From: CAVOOW01 sp963697675
Lineage (GTDB): Bacteria; Actinomycetota; Actinomycetes; JACCUZ01
Assembly (NCBI GenBank): GCA_963697675.1
Contig: CAVOOW010000006.1
Span: 1,116,001-1,180,000, forward strand
Direction of reading: 5' to 3'
DNA length: 64,000 bases
In this document: positions 42,626-52,676 of the stretch, piece after piece
How the letters are laid out: every line of letters begins with the position of its first letter
Position numbering within the stretch: the first letter of the stretch is position 1
Made by a program: the position numbers and the translations under genes
Notes under the pieces: model-generated
What the model was told of the DNA's origin: nothing
What the model saw: only the letters and a program-made list of their open reading frames with translations
Databases searched by the model: none

Positions 42626-43765
42626 TCAGAGGCGCTCGAGGACGGTGGCGTTGGCCATCCCGCCGCCTTCGCACATGGTCTGCAGGCCATAGCGGTGGCC
42701 CTCGTCGCGCAGGTGGTGGACCAGCGTGGTCATCAGCCGGGCGCCAGACCCGCCCAGCGGGTGGCCGAGGGCGATCGCGCCACCGTTCGGGTTGACCCTG
42801 CCGACGTCGGCACCCGTCTCGGCCAGCCAGGCGCCGATCACCGACGCGAACGCCTCGTTGACCTCGAACGCCCCGATGTCGTCGAGCGCCAAGCCGGCCC
42901 TGGCCAGGACCCGGGCCGTGGCCGGGATCGGGGCGGTCAGCATGGTGATCGGGTCGACGCCGGCCGTCGCGAACGAGTGCAGCCGGGCGAGCGGGGTCCA
43001 GCCCAGCTCGCGCGCTCGCTCAGAGGTCGTGATGAGCAGGGCCGCCGCGCCGTCGGAGATCTGCGAGGAGTTGCCCGCCGTCACGACGCCGTCCTCGGCG
43101 AACGGGGTGCGCAGCCCGGCGAGCGTCTCGACAGTGGACCCTGGGCGAATGCCCTCGTCGGCCTTCACGTCACCGACGGGCGTGAGCTGCCCCAGAAACG
43201 CACCGCTTTCCGTCGCTGCCGATGCGCGCTGGTGCGAGCGGGCGGCGATCTCGTCGAGGGCGGTGCGGGTCAGGCCCCAGCGCGCGGCAATCAGCTCGGC
43301 ACTGGTGCCCTGCGGTACGAGGGCGTTGTCATAGCGCGCGTTCATCCGCGGTCCGAACGGCAGGCCCGGACCCTGGGTGACCGTGCACAGCATGGGCACC
43401 CGGCTCATCGACTCGACGCCGCCGGCGACCGCGACGTCGTACTGCCCGGAGATCACGCCGGCGGCAGCGAAGTGCACGGCCTGCTGCGACGACCCGCACT
43501 GGCGGTCGATCGTCACACCCACGACGTCCTCCGGCCAGCCGGCGGCCAGCGCGGCGTTGCGGGCAACGTTGACTGCCTGCTCGCCGGTCTGCGACACGCA
43601 GCCCCAGATCACGTCCTCGACCAGGGCGGGGTCCAGCGAGGTGCGCTGCGCGAGGGCCTCGAGCACGTGCGCCGAGAGGTCGACGGGGTGCACTCCCGAG
43701 AGGCCTCCACCTCGCTTGCCCACCGGGGTGCGCACCGCATCAATGATCACAGCGTCCCGGGCCAT
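42626..43765 (-). CDS. Acetyl-CoA C-acyltransferase (thiolase)
   Basis: This 379-residue thiolase has the acyl-accepting Cys in DRQCGSSQQAVHFA, NEAFASV, the NPNGGAIALGHPLGGSGAR His motif and the C-terminal CEGGGMANA. It could act in fatty-acid or steroid degradation (FadA type) or in acetoacetyl-CoA formation. Substrate length is not predictable here. ATG 43765 has GGAGGTGG upstream; GTG 43774 overlaps that site. It has no beta-oxidation partners next to it. The rhomboid gene lies about 46 bases upstream on the same strand. Confidence 0.92.
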   Translation of the reverse strand: MARDAVIIDAVRTPVGKRGGGLSGVHPVDLSAHVLEALAQRTSLDPALVEDVIWGCVSQTGEQAVNVARNAALAAGWPEDVVGVTIDRQCGSSQQAVHFAAAGVISGQYDVAVAGGVESMSRVPMLCTVTQGPGLPFGPRMNARYDNALVPQGTSAELIAARWGLTRTALDEIAARSHQRASAATESGAFLGQLTPVGDVKADEGIRPGSTVETLAGLRTPFAEDGVVTAGNSSQISDGAAALLITTSERARELGWTPLARLHSFATAGVDPITMLTAPIPATARVLARAGLALDDIGAFEVNEAFASVIGAWLAETGADVGRVNPNGGAIALGHPLGGSGARLMTTLVHHLRDEGHRYGLQTMCEGGGMANATVLERL

Positions 43766-43811
43766 GACGGCCACCTCCGCTAAGTTACTGACGAGTAGGT
43801 TCTCCTCGATA

Positions 43812-44705
43812 CTACGTCAGTTGCGAGGTACGCCAGGCGACGACCGCGACGATGATCAGCAGTACGACGACGCAGCCCGCCGCCTGGACGACATTGCGTC
43901 TGCTGCGCGGGGCATAGACCATCACCGAGGCGACCAGGGCACCGGTGAGCAAGCCACCGACGTGCGCGTGCCAGTCGATGTTGTGGAACCCGGGCAGGAA
44001 CGCAATCGCCAGGTTGATCGCAACGAGGACCAGCAGACCGGAGTTGTCGCGCCCGAACTTGCGATTGACGACGAAGAAGGCACCGAGCAACCCGAAGACC
44101 GCGCCCGAGGCGCCGAGTGACGCCCCACCGGGCGCGTTGAACGCATAGGACGCCGCGCTGCCGCCGAGAGCGCTCAACAGGTAGAGAGACAGGTACCGGA
44201 CCCGACCCAGCGCCGCCTCCAACGGGGGCCCGAACAGGTAGAGCGCGTACATGTTGAACGCAATGTGCAGCAGACTGCCGTGCATGAACGCGGACGTCAG
44301 CAGTCGGTAGTACTCACCTTCGGCGACGCCGATCTGCTGCCCGGTGAACGGGTCGAATCGCTCTCCGATGAGCAGCAGGTGGTACTCGAACGACGCGGAC
44401 AGCTGCTGGGCGAAGTAGACCAGCACGTTGATCCCGATGATCACCTTGGTGACAATGCCGGAATCGTCCGTCACCCGCCCGCCGAGGCTGGTCCGTGGCT
44501 GCCGGATCGTGGCATTGCCCTCCCGAACGCACTCGGGGCACTGGAAACCCACCGAGGCCTCGATCATGCAGTCGGGACAGATGCGCCGGTCGCAGCGAGT
44601 GCAGCGAACATGCGCCTCGCGGGCAGGATGGCGATAGCAGGTCGCCGGCTCGTCGCCGCCGGGCGTCACCGCCGGCGGCCCAGGCTGGTCGGTCTGGTCG
44701 CTCAC
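43812..44705 (-). CDS. Rhomboid-family intramembrane protease with N-terminal zinc-binding domain
   Basis: This 297-residue protein has a B-box-like Cys/His motif at the N-terminus (CYRHPAREAHVRCTRCDRRICPDCM, about 23-47, then FQCPEC). Six membrane helices follow, with rhomboid signatures HIAFNMYALY, the catalytic Ser in GASGAVFG and the His in WHAHVGG. It would cleave membrane proteins within the bilayer. The zinc module is typical of actinobacterial rhomboids. It lies 33 bases downstream of the cyclophilin gene and may be cotranscribed. Confidence 0.93.
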   Translation of the reverse strand: MSDQTDQPGPPAVTPGGDEPATCYRHPAREAHVRCTRCDRRICPDCMIEASVGFQCPECVREGNATIRQPRTSLGGRVTDDSGIVTKVIIGINVLVYFAQQLSASFEYHLLLIGERFDPFTGQQIGVAEGEYYRLLTSAFMHGSLLHIAFNMYALYLFGPPLEAALGRVRYLSLYLLSALGGSAASYAFNAPGGASLGASGAVFGLLGAFFVVNRKFGRDNSGLLVLVAINLAIAFLPGFHNIDWHAHVGGLLTGALVASVMVYAPRSRRNVVQAAGCVVVLLIIVAVVAWRTSQLT

Positions 44706-44738
44706 GCTGGGAGCTCGCTCACGGGTAGGGGCTCGGAG

Positions 44739-45269
44739 CTATTCGGTGCGTCGGTCGATGCTGATCGACTCGATCACGACGTCGTCGATGGGCCGGTCCA
44801 TCTGACCCGTCGGTACGGTCGCGATGCGGTCGACGATCGCACGGCTCTCGCCATCGGCGACCTCGCCGAAGATCGTGTGCTTCCGATTGAGGTGAGGTGT
44901 CGGGCCCACCGTGATGAAGAACTGCGAGCCGTTGGTGCCCGGGCCGGCGTTGGCCATGGCCAGCAGGTACGGCCGGTCGAACTGCAGCTCGGGATGGAAC
45001 TCGTCACCGAACTTGTAGCCCGGGCCGCCCATGCCACTGCCGAGCGGGTCGCCGCCCTGGATCATGAAGCCGCCGATGACCCGGTGGAACACCGTGCCGT
45101 CATAGAGCCGGGCCGTGGACTTCTGGCCGGTCTTGGGGTCGGTCCACTCCCGAGCGCCGAGCGCCAGCTCGGTGAAGTTCTTGACCGTCTTGGGTGCGTG
45201 GTCGGGGAAGAGCTTCACCACGATGTCGCCCTGGTTGGTCTTGAGTGTCGCGTAGAGCGCGTCGGCCAC
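44739..45269 (-). CDS. Cyclophilin-type peptidyl-prolyl cis-trans isomerase
   Basis: This is a 176-residue single-domain cyclophilin. FHRVIGGFMIQGGDPLGSG, MANAGPGTNGSQFFI and the late NRKHTIFGEV cover the active site (Arg, Phe, Gln and the Trp-replaced His position). No signal peptide is present, so it is cytoplasmic, like mycobacterial PpiA. GTG 45269 gives the family start ALYATLKTNQGDIVV. Upstream codons of the same frame, to 45737, are low-complexity antisense. Confidence 0.94.
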   Translation of the reverse strand: MADALYATLKTNQGDIVVKLFPDHAPKTVKNFTELALGAREWTDPKTGQKSTARLYDGTVFHRVIGGFMIQGGDPLGSGMGGPGYKFGDEFHPELQFDRPYLLAMANAGPGTNGSQFFITVGPTPHLNRKHTIFGEVADGESRAIVDRIATVPTGQMDRPIDDVVIESISIDRRTE

Positions 45270-45481
45270 GAAGGCCCTCCTCGTGTGTACGTGCGGTGGT
45301 GGTTGAACGGGTGCCCCGGACGACGAGCCGCCCGATCGGTGCTGACTCATCCTCGCATGCCGGGTCCAGCCTTGCCCGGGGCCGCCTGCGCGCTGCGTTT
45401 GGCATGCTGGATGCTGGGCAGGACCTTTAGACCCTGCCACTGCTTGCAGGTGGATGATCTGATGCTTCTTGGAGGACTCCA

Positions 45482-46069
45482 ATGGCTGACTTGACCACGC
45501 TCGGGAACAAGTCGCGCAAGCAAGCGCGGCGAGCAAACAAGAAGGTTGCCCCCGTCGCGTCGGACGCGCGGGAGAGCGTCGTCCGCGCAGCCGGCTCCAG
45601 CTATGACTGGGCCGCACCCAAGGTCGAGGCGACGAAGGAATGGGCCACACCGCACGTCGAGACCGCGAAGGAATGGGCCGCGCCGCACGTCGAGACCGCG
45701 AAGGAATGGGCCGTGCCGCACGTCGAGACCGCGGCAAGCAAGGTCAAGAGCGACGTGCTGCCCAGGGTGGCCGAGGCCGTGACCGCCGCCATCGTCGCCA
45801 GCGAGCCGGCCCGCGAGGAAGCGAAGATCCGGGGTACGGCCGCGATCGCGGCCCTTCGGGGGGAGCTGGACCCACCGCCGTCGAGGCGGCGTCGCCGTAC
45901 GAAGCGATTCTTCATGTTCTTGACCCTGACCGGCGCTGCCATCGCCGGCTGGAAGGTCTGGAGCGCGAGCAGGTCCGAGCGTCCCGACCCCTGGGTCACC
46001 TCGCCCGTCGCCGCCGTACCGGCAGAGACGGACGACCCGGCCGAGGAAACGGCGGACGAGACAAACTAA
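45482..46069 (+). CDS. DUF5324-like protein with ETAKEWA/PHV repeats
   Basis: This 195-residue protein has a basic Lys/Arg start and three or four near-perfect 11-residue helical repeats of the type TKEWAxPHVEx (about residues 50-85), encoded by 33-base DNA repeats at about 45631-45745. A helical region follows, then one membrane segment after a basic RRRRRTKR cluster (about 137-160) and an acidic tail. It resembles the Streptomyces DUF5324 family; the role is unknown. A strong GGAGGACTCC precedes ATG 45482. ackA begins at the base after its TAA. Confidence 0.75.
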   Translation: MADLTTLGNKSRKQARRANKKVAPVASDARESVVRAAGSSYDWAAPKVEATKEWATPHVETAKEWAAPHVETAKEWAVPHVETAASKVKSDVLPRVAEAVTAAIVASEPAREEAKIRGTAAIAALRGELDPPPSRRRRRTKRFFMFLTLTGAAIAGWKVWSASRSERPDPWVTSPVAAVPAETDDPAEETADETN

Positions 46070-47269
46070 GTGGGCGTCGACGGTGGCCGCCGCCGCGTGC
46101 TCGTGCTCAACTGCGGCAGCTCCTCGGTCAAGGCCGCCCTGGTCGACCCCACCACCGCCGAGCGGACCCTCACGGCGCTGGCCGAACGAGTCGGCACCAG
46201 CGACGCGACGCTGCGGCTTCGTCGGGGGTCGAGCGAGAGCCAGGTCTCGGCCGCCGGCGGCACGCACTCAGATGTCGTGGGTGCCATCCTCGCTGCGCTC
46301 ACCGATGAGGAACGGTCCGTCATCGGCGGTGTCGGGCACCGGGTGGTGCATGGCGGCCGCCGCTTCGCGGCGTCGGTGCCGGTCGACGAGGAGGTGCTGG
46401 CGGCCCTGCACGCGCTGACCGATCTGGCACCGCTGCACCTGCCCGCGAACCTGGCCGGCATTGACGCTGCGCGCGCGCAGCTGCCTGCACTGACGCACGT
46501 CGCGGTGTTCGACACGGCGTTCCACCAGACCATGCCGCCGGTCGCCTACCGCTATGCCGTGCCGACCGAGTGGTACGAAAAGCACCACGTCCGCCGCTAC
46601 GGCTTCCACGGCACGAGCCACCGATATGTGTCCGACCGAGCGGCAGAGCTGCTGCGCCGGCCGCTGAGCTCGCTGGCGATGGTCACGCTGCACCTGGGCA
46701 ACGGCTGCAGCGCGGCCGCGGTCCGCGACGGTGAGTCCGTCGACACGACCATGGGTCTCACGCCCCTGGAGGGCCTGGTGATGGGCACCCGCAGCGGCGA
46801 CATCGACCCCGGCGTGCTCGGCTACGTTGCCGGCCGCCTGGACATGGACCTGCCCGCGCTGCTCGACGTGCTCAACACCCGGAGCGGGTTGCTCGGGCTG
46901 TCCGGCGTGAGCAATGACATGCGTACGCTCGACACCGCTGCTCGAGGCGGATCGGCCGACGCGGCCCTGGCGATCGAGATCTTCTGCTACCGCGCCGCGA
47001 AAGCGGTCGGCGCTCTCGCGGTGGCTCTGGGTCGCCTCGATGCGGTCGTGTTCACCGGCGGCATCGGAGAACGGGACGACGTGACTCGCGGCGCGATCCT
47101 GCGCCACCTCTCTGTCCTCGGCGTGCGCCTGGATGCTGCCGCGAACATCGAGCACGGCTATGGCTTCGGGGGCCGGGTCAGCAGCGTCGACTCGCCGGTC
47201 GTGGCTCTCGTCGTGCCGACCGACGAAGAGCTCGTCATCGCCCGGGACACCGCCGAGCTGGCCCAGTGA
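46070..47269 (+). CDS. ackA: Acetate kinase
   Basis: This enzyme converts acetyl phosphate and ADP to acetate and ATP. The 399-residue protein has LVLNCGSSSVKAAL, the FDTAFHQTMP and YGFHGTSHRYVS signatures, the GNGCSAAAV adenosine region and FTGGIGERD. GTG 46070 follows directly on the previous TAA. Its stop overlaps the pta start (GTGA at 47266), giving an ackA-pta operon in the reverse of the order found in most enterics. Confidence 0.96.
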   Translation: MGVDGGRRRVLVLNCGSSSVKAALVDPTTAERTLTALAERVGTSDATLRLRRGSSESQVSAAGGTHSDVVGAILAALTDEERSVIGGVGHRVVHGGRRFAASVPVDEEVLAALHALTDLAPLHLPANLAGIDAARAQLPALTHVAVFDTAFHQTMPPVAYRYAVPTEWYEKHHVRRYGFHGTSHRYVSDRAAELLRRPLSSLAMVTLHLGNGCSAAAVRDGESVDTTMGLTPLEGLVMGTRSGDIDPGVLGYVAGRLDMDLPALLDVLNTRSGLLGLSGVSNDMRTLDTAARGGSADAALAIEIFCYRAAKAVGALAVALGRLDAVVFTGGIGERDDVTRGAILRHLSVLGVRLDAAANIEHGYGFGGRVSSVDSPVVALVVPTDEELVIARDTAELAQ

Positions 47270-49371
47270 CGCGCATCGTGCTCGTCGTGCCCACCGGGCA
47301 CGGGGTCGGGCTGACGGCGACCTGCCTCGGCCTGGTCGAGGCGCTGTTGCAGCAGGCCGTCAACGTCGGTTTCTACAAGCCGCTCGCACAGCCGAGTGCG
47401 ACCGGGTCGGCGACCGACAGGTCCACGGGACTGGTTCGGCTCGCGACCGCGTTGCGGCCGCCGGAGCCCATCGCGGCGCAAGAGGTGGAGCGGCGGCTCA
47501 GCGAAGGGGCCCTGGACTCGCTGATGGAGGACGTGCTCGCAGCTGCCGAGCCTCTGTTGCACGAGCACGACGTGCTGATCGTCGAAGGTCTCGTACCCGG
47601 TTCCGGCCTGGTCTATTCCGGTCGGGTCAACCTGCTGCTCGCGAAGGCGCTCGACGCCGACGTCCTGCTCGTCGGCGCACCCGCCGACGACGACGTGGAC
47701 CACCTGGCCGAGACCATGGCGATCGCAGCACGCTCCTACCGTGCCGGTGAACACGACCGCGTCGTGGGTGCCGTGGTGAACCGGCTGCCCGAGGCATGGC
47801 CGGCGACCCTCGAGCGGCTGCGATCTGCCCTTGCCGTGCGCGGCATCCCGCTCGTTGCGGCCGTCGCCTACCGGCAGGCGCTGACCTGGCCGCGGCTGCG
47901 CGACATCGTCGCCGGCCTGGACGTCACCGTGCTCAACGCCGGTGACCAGGACCGGCGGGTGAAGAGCGTCATCGTCGCCGCCCAAGCCGTTCCCGGCGTC
48001 CTTCCGCTGCTCGAGGAGGGCCGGCTGGTCATCGTGCCCGGCGACCGGCACGAGGTGATCCTCAGCGTCTGCCTCGCCGCGATGAACGGGATCCGGCTCG
48101 CCGGACTCCTGCTGACCGTCGGGGAGCGGCCCGACCCGAGGGTGTGGGCGCTGTGCGAGCCGGCGGTCGCCACCGGGCTGCCCGTCCTGCTCACCAGTGA
48201 GTACAGCTATGAGACGGCGACGCTGGTGCGCAGCGTCGACACCGAGGTGCCGGTCGACGACGCCGAACGCGCCGGAGCCGTGATGGCCGCGATGGCCGAC
48301 GGGTTCGACCCGGGCTGGCTCGCCGGCTTGCCCACCCCCAGTCACGTGCCGCGGTTGAGCCCACCCGCCTTCCGCCGCCGGCTGACCACCGCGGCCCGGC
48401 TGGCCGACAGTCGCATCGTGCTGCCCGAGGGGGCCGAGCCGCGGACGCTGCAGGCCGCCGCCATCTGCCAGGAGTCCGGCATCGCGCGCTGCGTGCTGCT
48501 CGCCTCGCCGCGGGACGTGGCGGCGCAGGCGGCCGGACTCGGCATCGAGCTGCCCGCCGGCCTGGAGATCATCGACCCCGCCGACATCGGGGAGCGGCAC
48601 GTCGAGGCGCTCGTCGCTGCCCGCCGACACAAGGGCATGACCGTCGAGGTCGCCCGCGACCAGCTGGCCGACCCGATCATGCTCGGCACCGTGATGCTGC
48701 ACCTCGGCGAGGTCGACGGTCTGGTGGCCGGAGCCGTGCACACGACCGCCGCGACCCTGCGCCCGGCGCTCCAGCTGATCGGCACCGCCCCGAACGCCCG
48801 GCTCGTCTCCTCGGTCTTCTTCATGTGCCTGCCCGACGACGTCGTGATCTACGGGGACTGCGCGGTCAACCCCAACCCGGACGCGCAGCAGCTGGCGGAC
48901 ATCGCGGTGCAGAGCGCCGTCTCGGCCCGCGCGTTCGGCATCGAGCCGCGCGTCGCGATGATCAGCTTCAGCACCGGCACGTCCGGGTCGGGCAGCGACG
49001 TGGAGAAGGTGACGGAGGCGACGCGACTGGTCCGCGAACGTGAGCCGTCGTTGGCGGTGGACGGGCCTTTGCAGTACGACGCCGCCGCGATCGCGTCGGT
49101 CGCCCGGAGCAAGGCGCCCGACAGTCCGGTTGCCGGTCGCGCGACCGTGTTCGTGTTCCCGGACCTGAACACCGGCAACACGACCTACAAGGCGGTGCAG
49201 CGCAGTGCCGACGTCGTGAGCATCGGCCCCATGCTGCAGGGCCTCGCCAAGCCGGTGAATGACCTGTCCCGCGGCGCCCTGGTCGACGACATCGTCTACA
49301 CGATCGCCGTCACCGCTGTGCAGGCAGGCGCGGCCGTCCAGACCCTAGACGCGGCGCAGGACGTGCAGTAG
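47266..49371 (+). CDS. pta: Phosphate acetyltransferase, long form
   Basis: This enzyme makes acetyl phosphate from acetyl-CoA and phosphate. The 701-residue protein has three parts: an N-terminal BioD-like P-loop domain (GHGVGLTATCLGLV), a DRTGG regulatory domain (about 215-330) and the C-terminal PTA_PTB catalytic domain (MLGTVMLHLGEVDGLVAGAVHTTA, SFSTGTSGSG, FPDLNTGNTTYKAVQR). This is the long, regulated type found in E. coli. Its last 27 bases overlap the convergent tetracycline-resistance-like gene. Confidence 0.96.
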   Translation: MTRIVLVVPTGHGVGLTATCLGLVEALLQQAVNVGFYKPLAQPSATGSATDRSTGLVRLATALRPPEPIAAQEVERRLSEGALDSLMEDVLAAAEPLLHEHDVLIVEGLVPGSGLVYSGRVNLLLAKALDADVLLVGAPADDDVDHLAETMAIAARSYRAGEHDRVVGAVVNRLPEAWPATLERLRSALAVRGIPLVAAVAYRQALTWPRLRDIVAGLDVTVLNAGDQDRRVKSVIVAAQAVPGVLPLLEEGRLVIVPGDRHEVILSVCLAAMNGIRLAGLLLTVGERPDPRVWALCEPAVATGLPVLLTSEYSYETATLVRSVDTEVPVDDAERAGAVMAAMADGFDPGWLAGLPTPSHVPRLSPPAFRRRLTTAARLADSRIVLPEGAEPRTLQAAAICQESGIARCVLLASPRDVAAQAAGLGIELPAGLEIIDPADIGERHVEALVAARRHKGMTVEVARDQLADPIMLGTVMLHLGEVDGLVAGAVHTTAATLRPALQLIGTAPNARLVSSVFFMCLPDDVVIYGDCAVNPNPDAQQLADIAVQSAVSARAFGIEPRVAMISFSTGTSGSGSDVEKVTEATRLVREREPSLAVDGPLQYDAAAIASVARSKAPDSPVAGRATVFVFPDLNTGNTTYKAVQRSADVVSIGPMLQGLAKPVNDLSRGALVDDIVYTIAVTAVQAGAAVQTLDAAQDVQ

Positions 49372-51409
49372 ATAGTCCTTGCGGTTGAGCGGATTGTGGT
49401 CCGACCGCGGCCGGGTGGGGATCGCGCCGTGGACCGGTCGCCAGCTCGCAAAGGCGCCCTCCAAGACGCCCTCACCTCGAGTGAGCCCAGGCAGCTGTTG
49501 CTGCAGCTCATGCACTCGAGCCGCCGGGATCTCACCCTCGAGCGTGCACGTCTCGGCCCGCAGTTCTTGTGTCTGCGCAACGGCTTTGAGTCGAGCCAGC
49601 ACCGGCATCACAGGTCCGAGCAGGTCGGACGGCAGCTCGAGATGGAAGCGGTGGATCGGTTCGTAAACCGTGCTGCCGGCCTGCTCGAGCGCCCGCATCA
49701 GAACCAGCGGGGTGAGGTTGCGGAAGTCTCCACTGGTGCTCGACATGCTCTTGTCGAAGCCGCCGTGCGCGCTGCTCTGCCGCGCCCAATAGCCGGCATG
49801 GGTCATCGTGACCGTGCAGTCGGTCACCTGCCATCCGTAGATGCCCTGGTGCAGGGTCTCCAGCACGGTCTCCTCGACCGCCGTGAAGAACGACCGGGGC
49901 ATCGATCCGAGCTCGACGTCGAGCTGGAAGGCAATGCCGGTGTTGACCGGTGCGGGTTCGATGCGCAGTCCGACGGTGGCCAGGAAGGGGTTCGGAGGCG
50001 TGGCGATGGTCTCGAAGGCGCTGCCGGTGCCGGTGGGTCGTTCCACGCAGATCGTCTTCGTCTCACGAAAGCTGACCTCGAGGCCGAACTCGTCGGCCAG
50101 GGTGTCGCGGATGACCTCCTTCTGCACCTCCCCGTAGAGGCTCACGAACATCTCCTGCCGCACGTCGTCCTGGCGCAGGTTGATCAGCGGGTCCTGCTCG
50201 GCGAGCTGGGCCAGTGCCACATGCAACGCTCCGGTCTCGGATGGTCGGTCGGCGGCGATCACGGTCTCCAGGGTCGGCGGCGCGAAATGGTGGGCCGCCG
50301 CGTCCCGCCGCGCGGCACCGGTCGAGTCGCCGAGGCGGTGACCGATGCGGTCGCCGATCTGCACCTGACCCAGTCCCCAGAGCTTGGCGATCTGCCCGGC
50401 GCTGACGGAGCCCCGCGCAGGCGAGGTCCCGCGCTCGAACACGTGGATGGCGGTCACCTTGCCCTCGGTCACCTGCCCCGCGTGCCGGCCGTCGACGGAG
50501 TCGAAGGACGGTGCGACCCCACCGGCATCTCCCCCAACCACCACTCGGTCGCGCACGCGCAGTGAACCGGTGAACATCCGCAGGTAGGCGATCTTCTCGC
50601 CGGCCGCACCGCGCTCGACCTTGAAAACCGTGCCCGACAACGGGCCCGCTGCGTCACCTTCGGTCGCGGGCAGCAGCTCGGTGACGCCGGCGGTCAGCTC
50701 GTCCACCCCGGCACCGGTGATGGCGGACCCGGCGAACACGGGATGGACCCACCCCTGCTGGGTCTGCGCCGTCAGCTGGTTGCGGAGCCGCTCGTAACAG
50801 ACCGTGCCGTCGGTCAGGTATGCGCCCAACAACGCCTCGTCCCGATCTGCCAACAGCTCGACCAACCGGGTGGTGAACCCCGCATCAGCCACCCCGAACG
50901 GCGTGACACCGGCACCGCGCGTACCCAGGTTGCTGGTTGATCCCATCGCGACGACGGCAGGCGTCAGCCTCGCCGCGATGTTGTCGAGCACCCGCTCGAC
51001 GTCGGCACCGGCCCGATCGATCTTGTTGACGAACAGCAACGTCGGGATACCCAACCGCGCCAGCGTGCGCAGCAAGCACCCGGCTCTGGGCCTGCACCCC
51101 CTCGACCGCGGAGACGACCAGCACCGCACCGTCGAGCACACCGAGCACGCGCTCGACCTCGGCTATGAAGTCCGGGTGCCCCGGGGTGTCGATCAGGTTG
51201 ACCGTCACGTCACCGACGACGAAGGACACGACCGCGGACTTGATGGTGATGCCGCGGCGGCGTTCCAACGCCAACGAGTCGGTCTGGGTGCTGCCCTGGT
51301 CGACGCTGCCGACCGCGTCGATCACGCCGGCAGCGAACAGCAGCCGCTCGGTCAGGCTTGTCTTACCGGCATCAACATGGGCCACGATCCCCAAGTTCAA
51401 CGTTCGCAT
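49345..51409 (-). CDS. TetM/OtrA-type ribosomal protection GTPase (one surplus base)
   Basis: This EF-G-like GTPase would release tetracycline from the ribosome. It has G1 AHVDAGKTSLTERLL, G3 DTPGHPDF and G4 VNKIDRAG, followed by EF-G-like domains II to V and an ARxxxxxLQQLPGLTRGEG stretch near the C-terminus. A surplus A (plus-strand 51074/51075) breaks VLLRTLARLG. Corrected, it has 688 residues, longer than TetM (639) and nearer the actinomycete OtrA group. ATG 51409 is chosen over GTG 51412. Many soil actinobacteria carry a chromosomal copy, so acquired resistance is not implied. Confidence 0.9.
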
Positions 51410-51473
51410 CACGCGTCAAGTCCTCTAGGTAGGCGAAAACTCCCTTCTGGATGGACCTCGACGCTGTGCGCAT
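51372..51473 (-). CDS. Possible 33-codon leader peptide overlapping the ribosomal protection gene
   Basis: ATG 51473 follows a strong Shine-Dalgarno (AGGGAGAGG, 4 bases away) and opens a 33-codon frame. It crosses the start of the resistance gene out of frame and stops 38 bases inside it. The resistance gene has a weaker site (AGAGGA, about 11 bases away). This could be an attenuating upstream ORF or chance. Confidence 0.35.
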   Translation of the reverse strand: MRTASRSIQKGVFAYLEDLTRDANVELGDRGPC

Positions 51474-51562
51474 GTACCTCTCCCTCGTTGACCGGTTGTC
51501 ACGGATGAGTCCAACAGAGCGCCACCCGCAGAGCAACCGAGTTTGTACGCCGCCGCTCTCCC

Positions 51563-51568
51563 TAGAAT
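51563..51568 (+). promoter_or_regulatory. -10 element TAGAAT for the aldo/keto reductase gene
   Basis: TAGAAT ends 7 bases before GTG 51576, which selects that codon as the start of a leaderless message and rejects TTG 51543. Confidence 0.5.
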
Positions 51569-51575
51569 CTGCGGC

Positions 51576-52533
51576 GTGAGTGTGCTGGGGCCAGTGGTCG
51601 CCGCCGCCGCGCCGGTCGGGTTGGGGTTGGCGGCCTTGGGTCGACCGGCCTACATCAACCTCGGTCGCGAGCAGGACCTCGGCGAGCAGCGCAGCCAGGC
51701 CGAACTGCAGCGCCGTGCCCACGCCGTGCTGGACGCAGCCTGGGTTGTCGGCGTGCGCTACTTCGACACTGCTCGCTCGTACGGCCTCGGTGAGTCGTTC
51801 CTGTCCTCGTGGCTAGCCGGTCGCGAGCCCACCGCGGACCAGCCGGTGGTCGGCTCGAAGTGGGGATACACCTACACCGGGCAGTGGCGGATGGACGAGC
51901 CGGTGCAGGAACGCAAGGACCTCAGCGCTGTCACGTTCCGGCGCCAGCTGGCCGAGACCCGTGAGCTGCTCGGTGACCGGCTCAGCCTCTATCAGATCCA
52001 CTCCGCCACGATCGAGAGCGGCGTGCTCGATGACGCGAAACTGCTCGGCGAGCTCGACGCTCTTCGGCGATCGGGCGTCGCGGTCGGTCTCACGGTGACC
52101 GGCCCCGGCCAGGCGGAGACGATCGACCGTGCGCTCGAGGTCGGCATCTTCGACACGGTGCAGGCGACGTGGAACCTGCTCGAACGATCGGCCGCATCCG
52201 CGCTGCAGCGCGCGCACGAAGCCGGGCTGGGCGTCATCGTGAAGGAGGCCCTCGCCAACGGGCGGCTGACGATCCACGGGGCCGAGCCGGCCCTGCTCGC
52301 CTATGCCCGCGAGCACGACGCTGCCGCCGGACGCTGTCGCCATCGCGGCGGCGGTCTCGCAGCCCTGGTCGGACGTCGTGCTCAGCGGCGCCGTCAGCCC
52401 GGAGATGCTGGCGAGCAACCTGCGTGCTCTCGAGCAGGTCCGCGACGGCGCGCGACCCGCGGACGACCTGTCGCTGCTGCGCGTCGAGCCGGACGCCTAC
52501 TGGCAGGGGCGCAGCCAGCTGCCCTGGCACTGA
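51576..52533 (+). CDS. Aldo/keto reductase (one surplus base)
   Basis: This NADPH-dependent (beta/alpha)8 oxidoreductase shows the AKR pattern: VGVRYFDTARSYGLGESFLSSWL (catalytic Asp/Tyr region), VGSKWGYTY (Lys) and LYQIHSAT (His). A surplus base near 52318 interrupts the C-terminal part (AREHD...LPPDAVAIAAAVSQPW). The corrected length is about 318 residues. It is divergent from the ribosomal protection gene. No substrate is predicted. Confidence 0.85.
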
Positions 52534-52676
52534 CCGCGCCGCCCTGGCCCCGACCCCGGGCGCCCTGGCTCCTGACTCCGGCGGAATGGTGGGTTGCGCA
52601 GCCGAAACGGGCCTGGCGGGCCGCTCAAGTCACCCGTCGCCAGGGGGACGGGTGGTGTCGGTGGAGAAATTGGGTC

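Noticed and set aside
47158..48741. 527-codon reverse ORF opposite pta
   Set aside because: Antisense shadow of a well-defined gene, with no start signal and low-complexity composition.
49345..51409. Recently acquired tetracycline resistance
   Set aside because: Base composition matches the surroundings, no mobile element is near, and OtrA-like chromosomal genes are common in actinobacteria.
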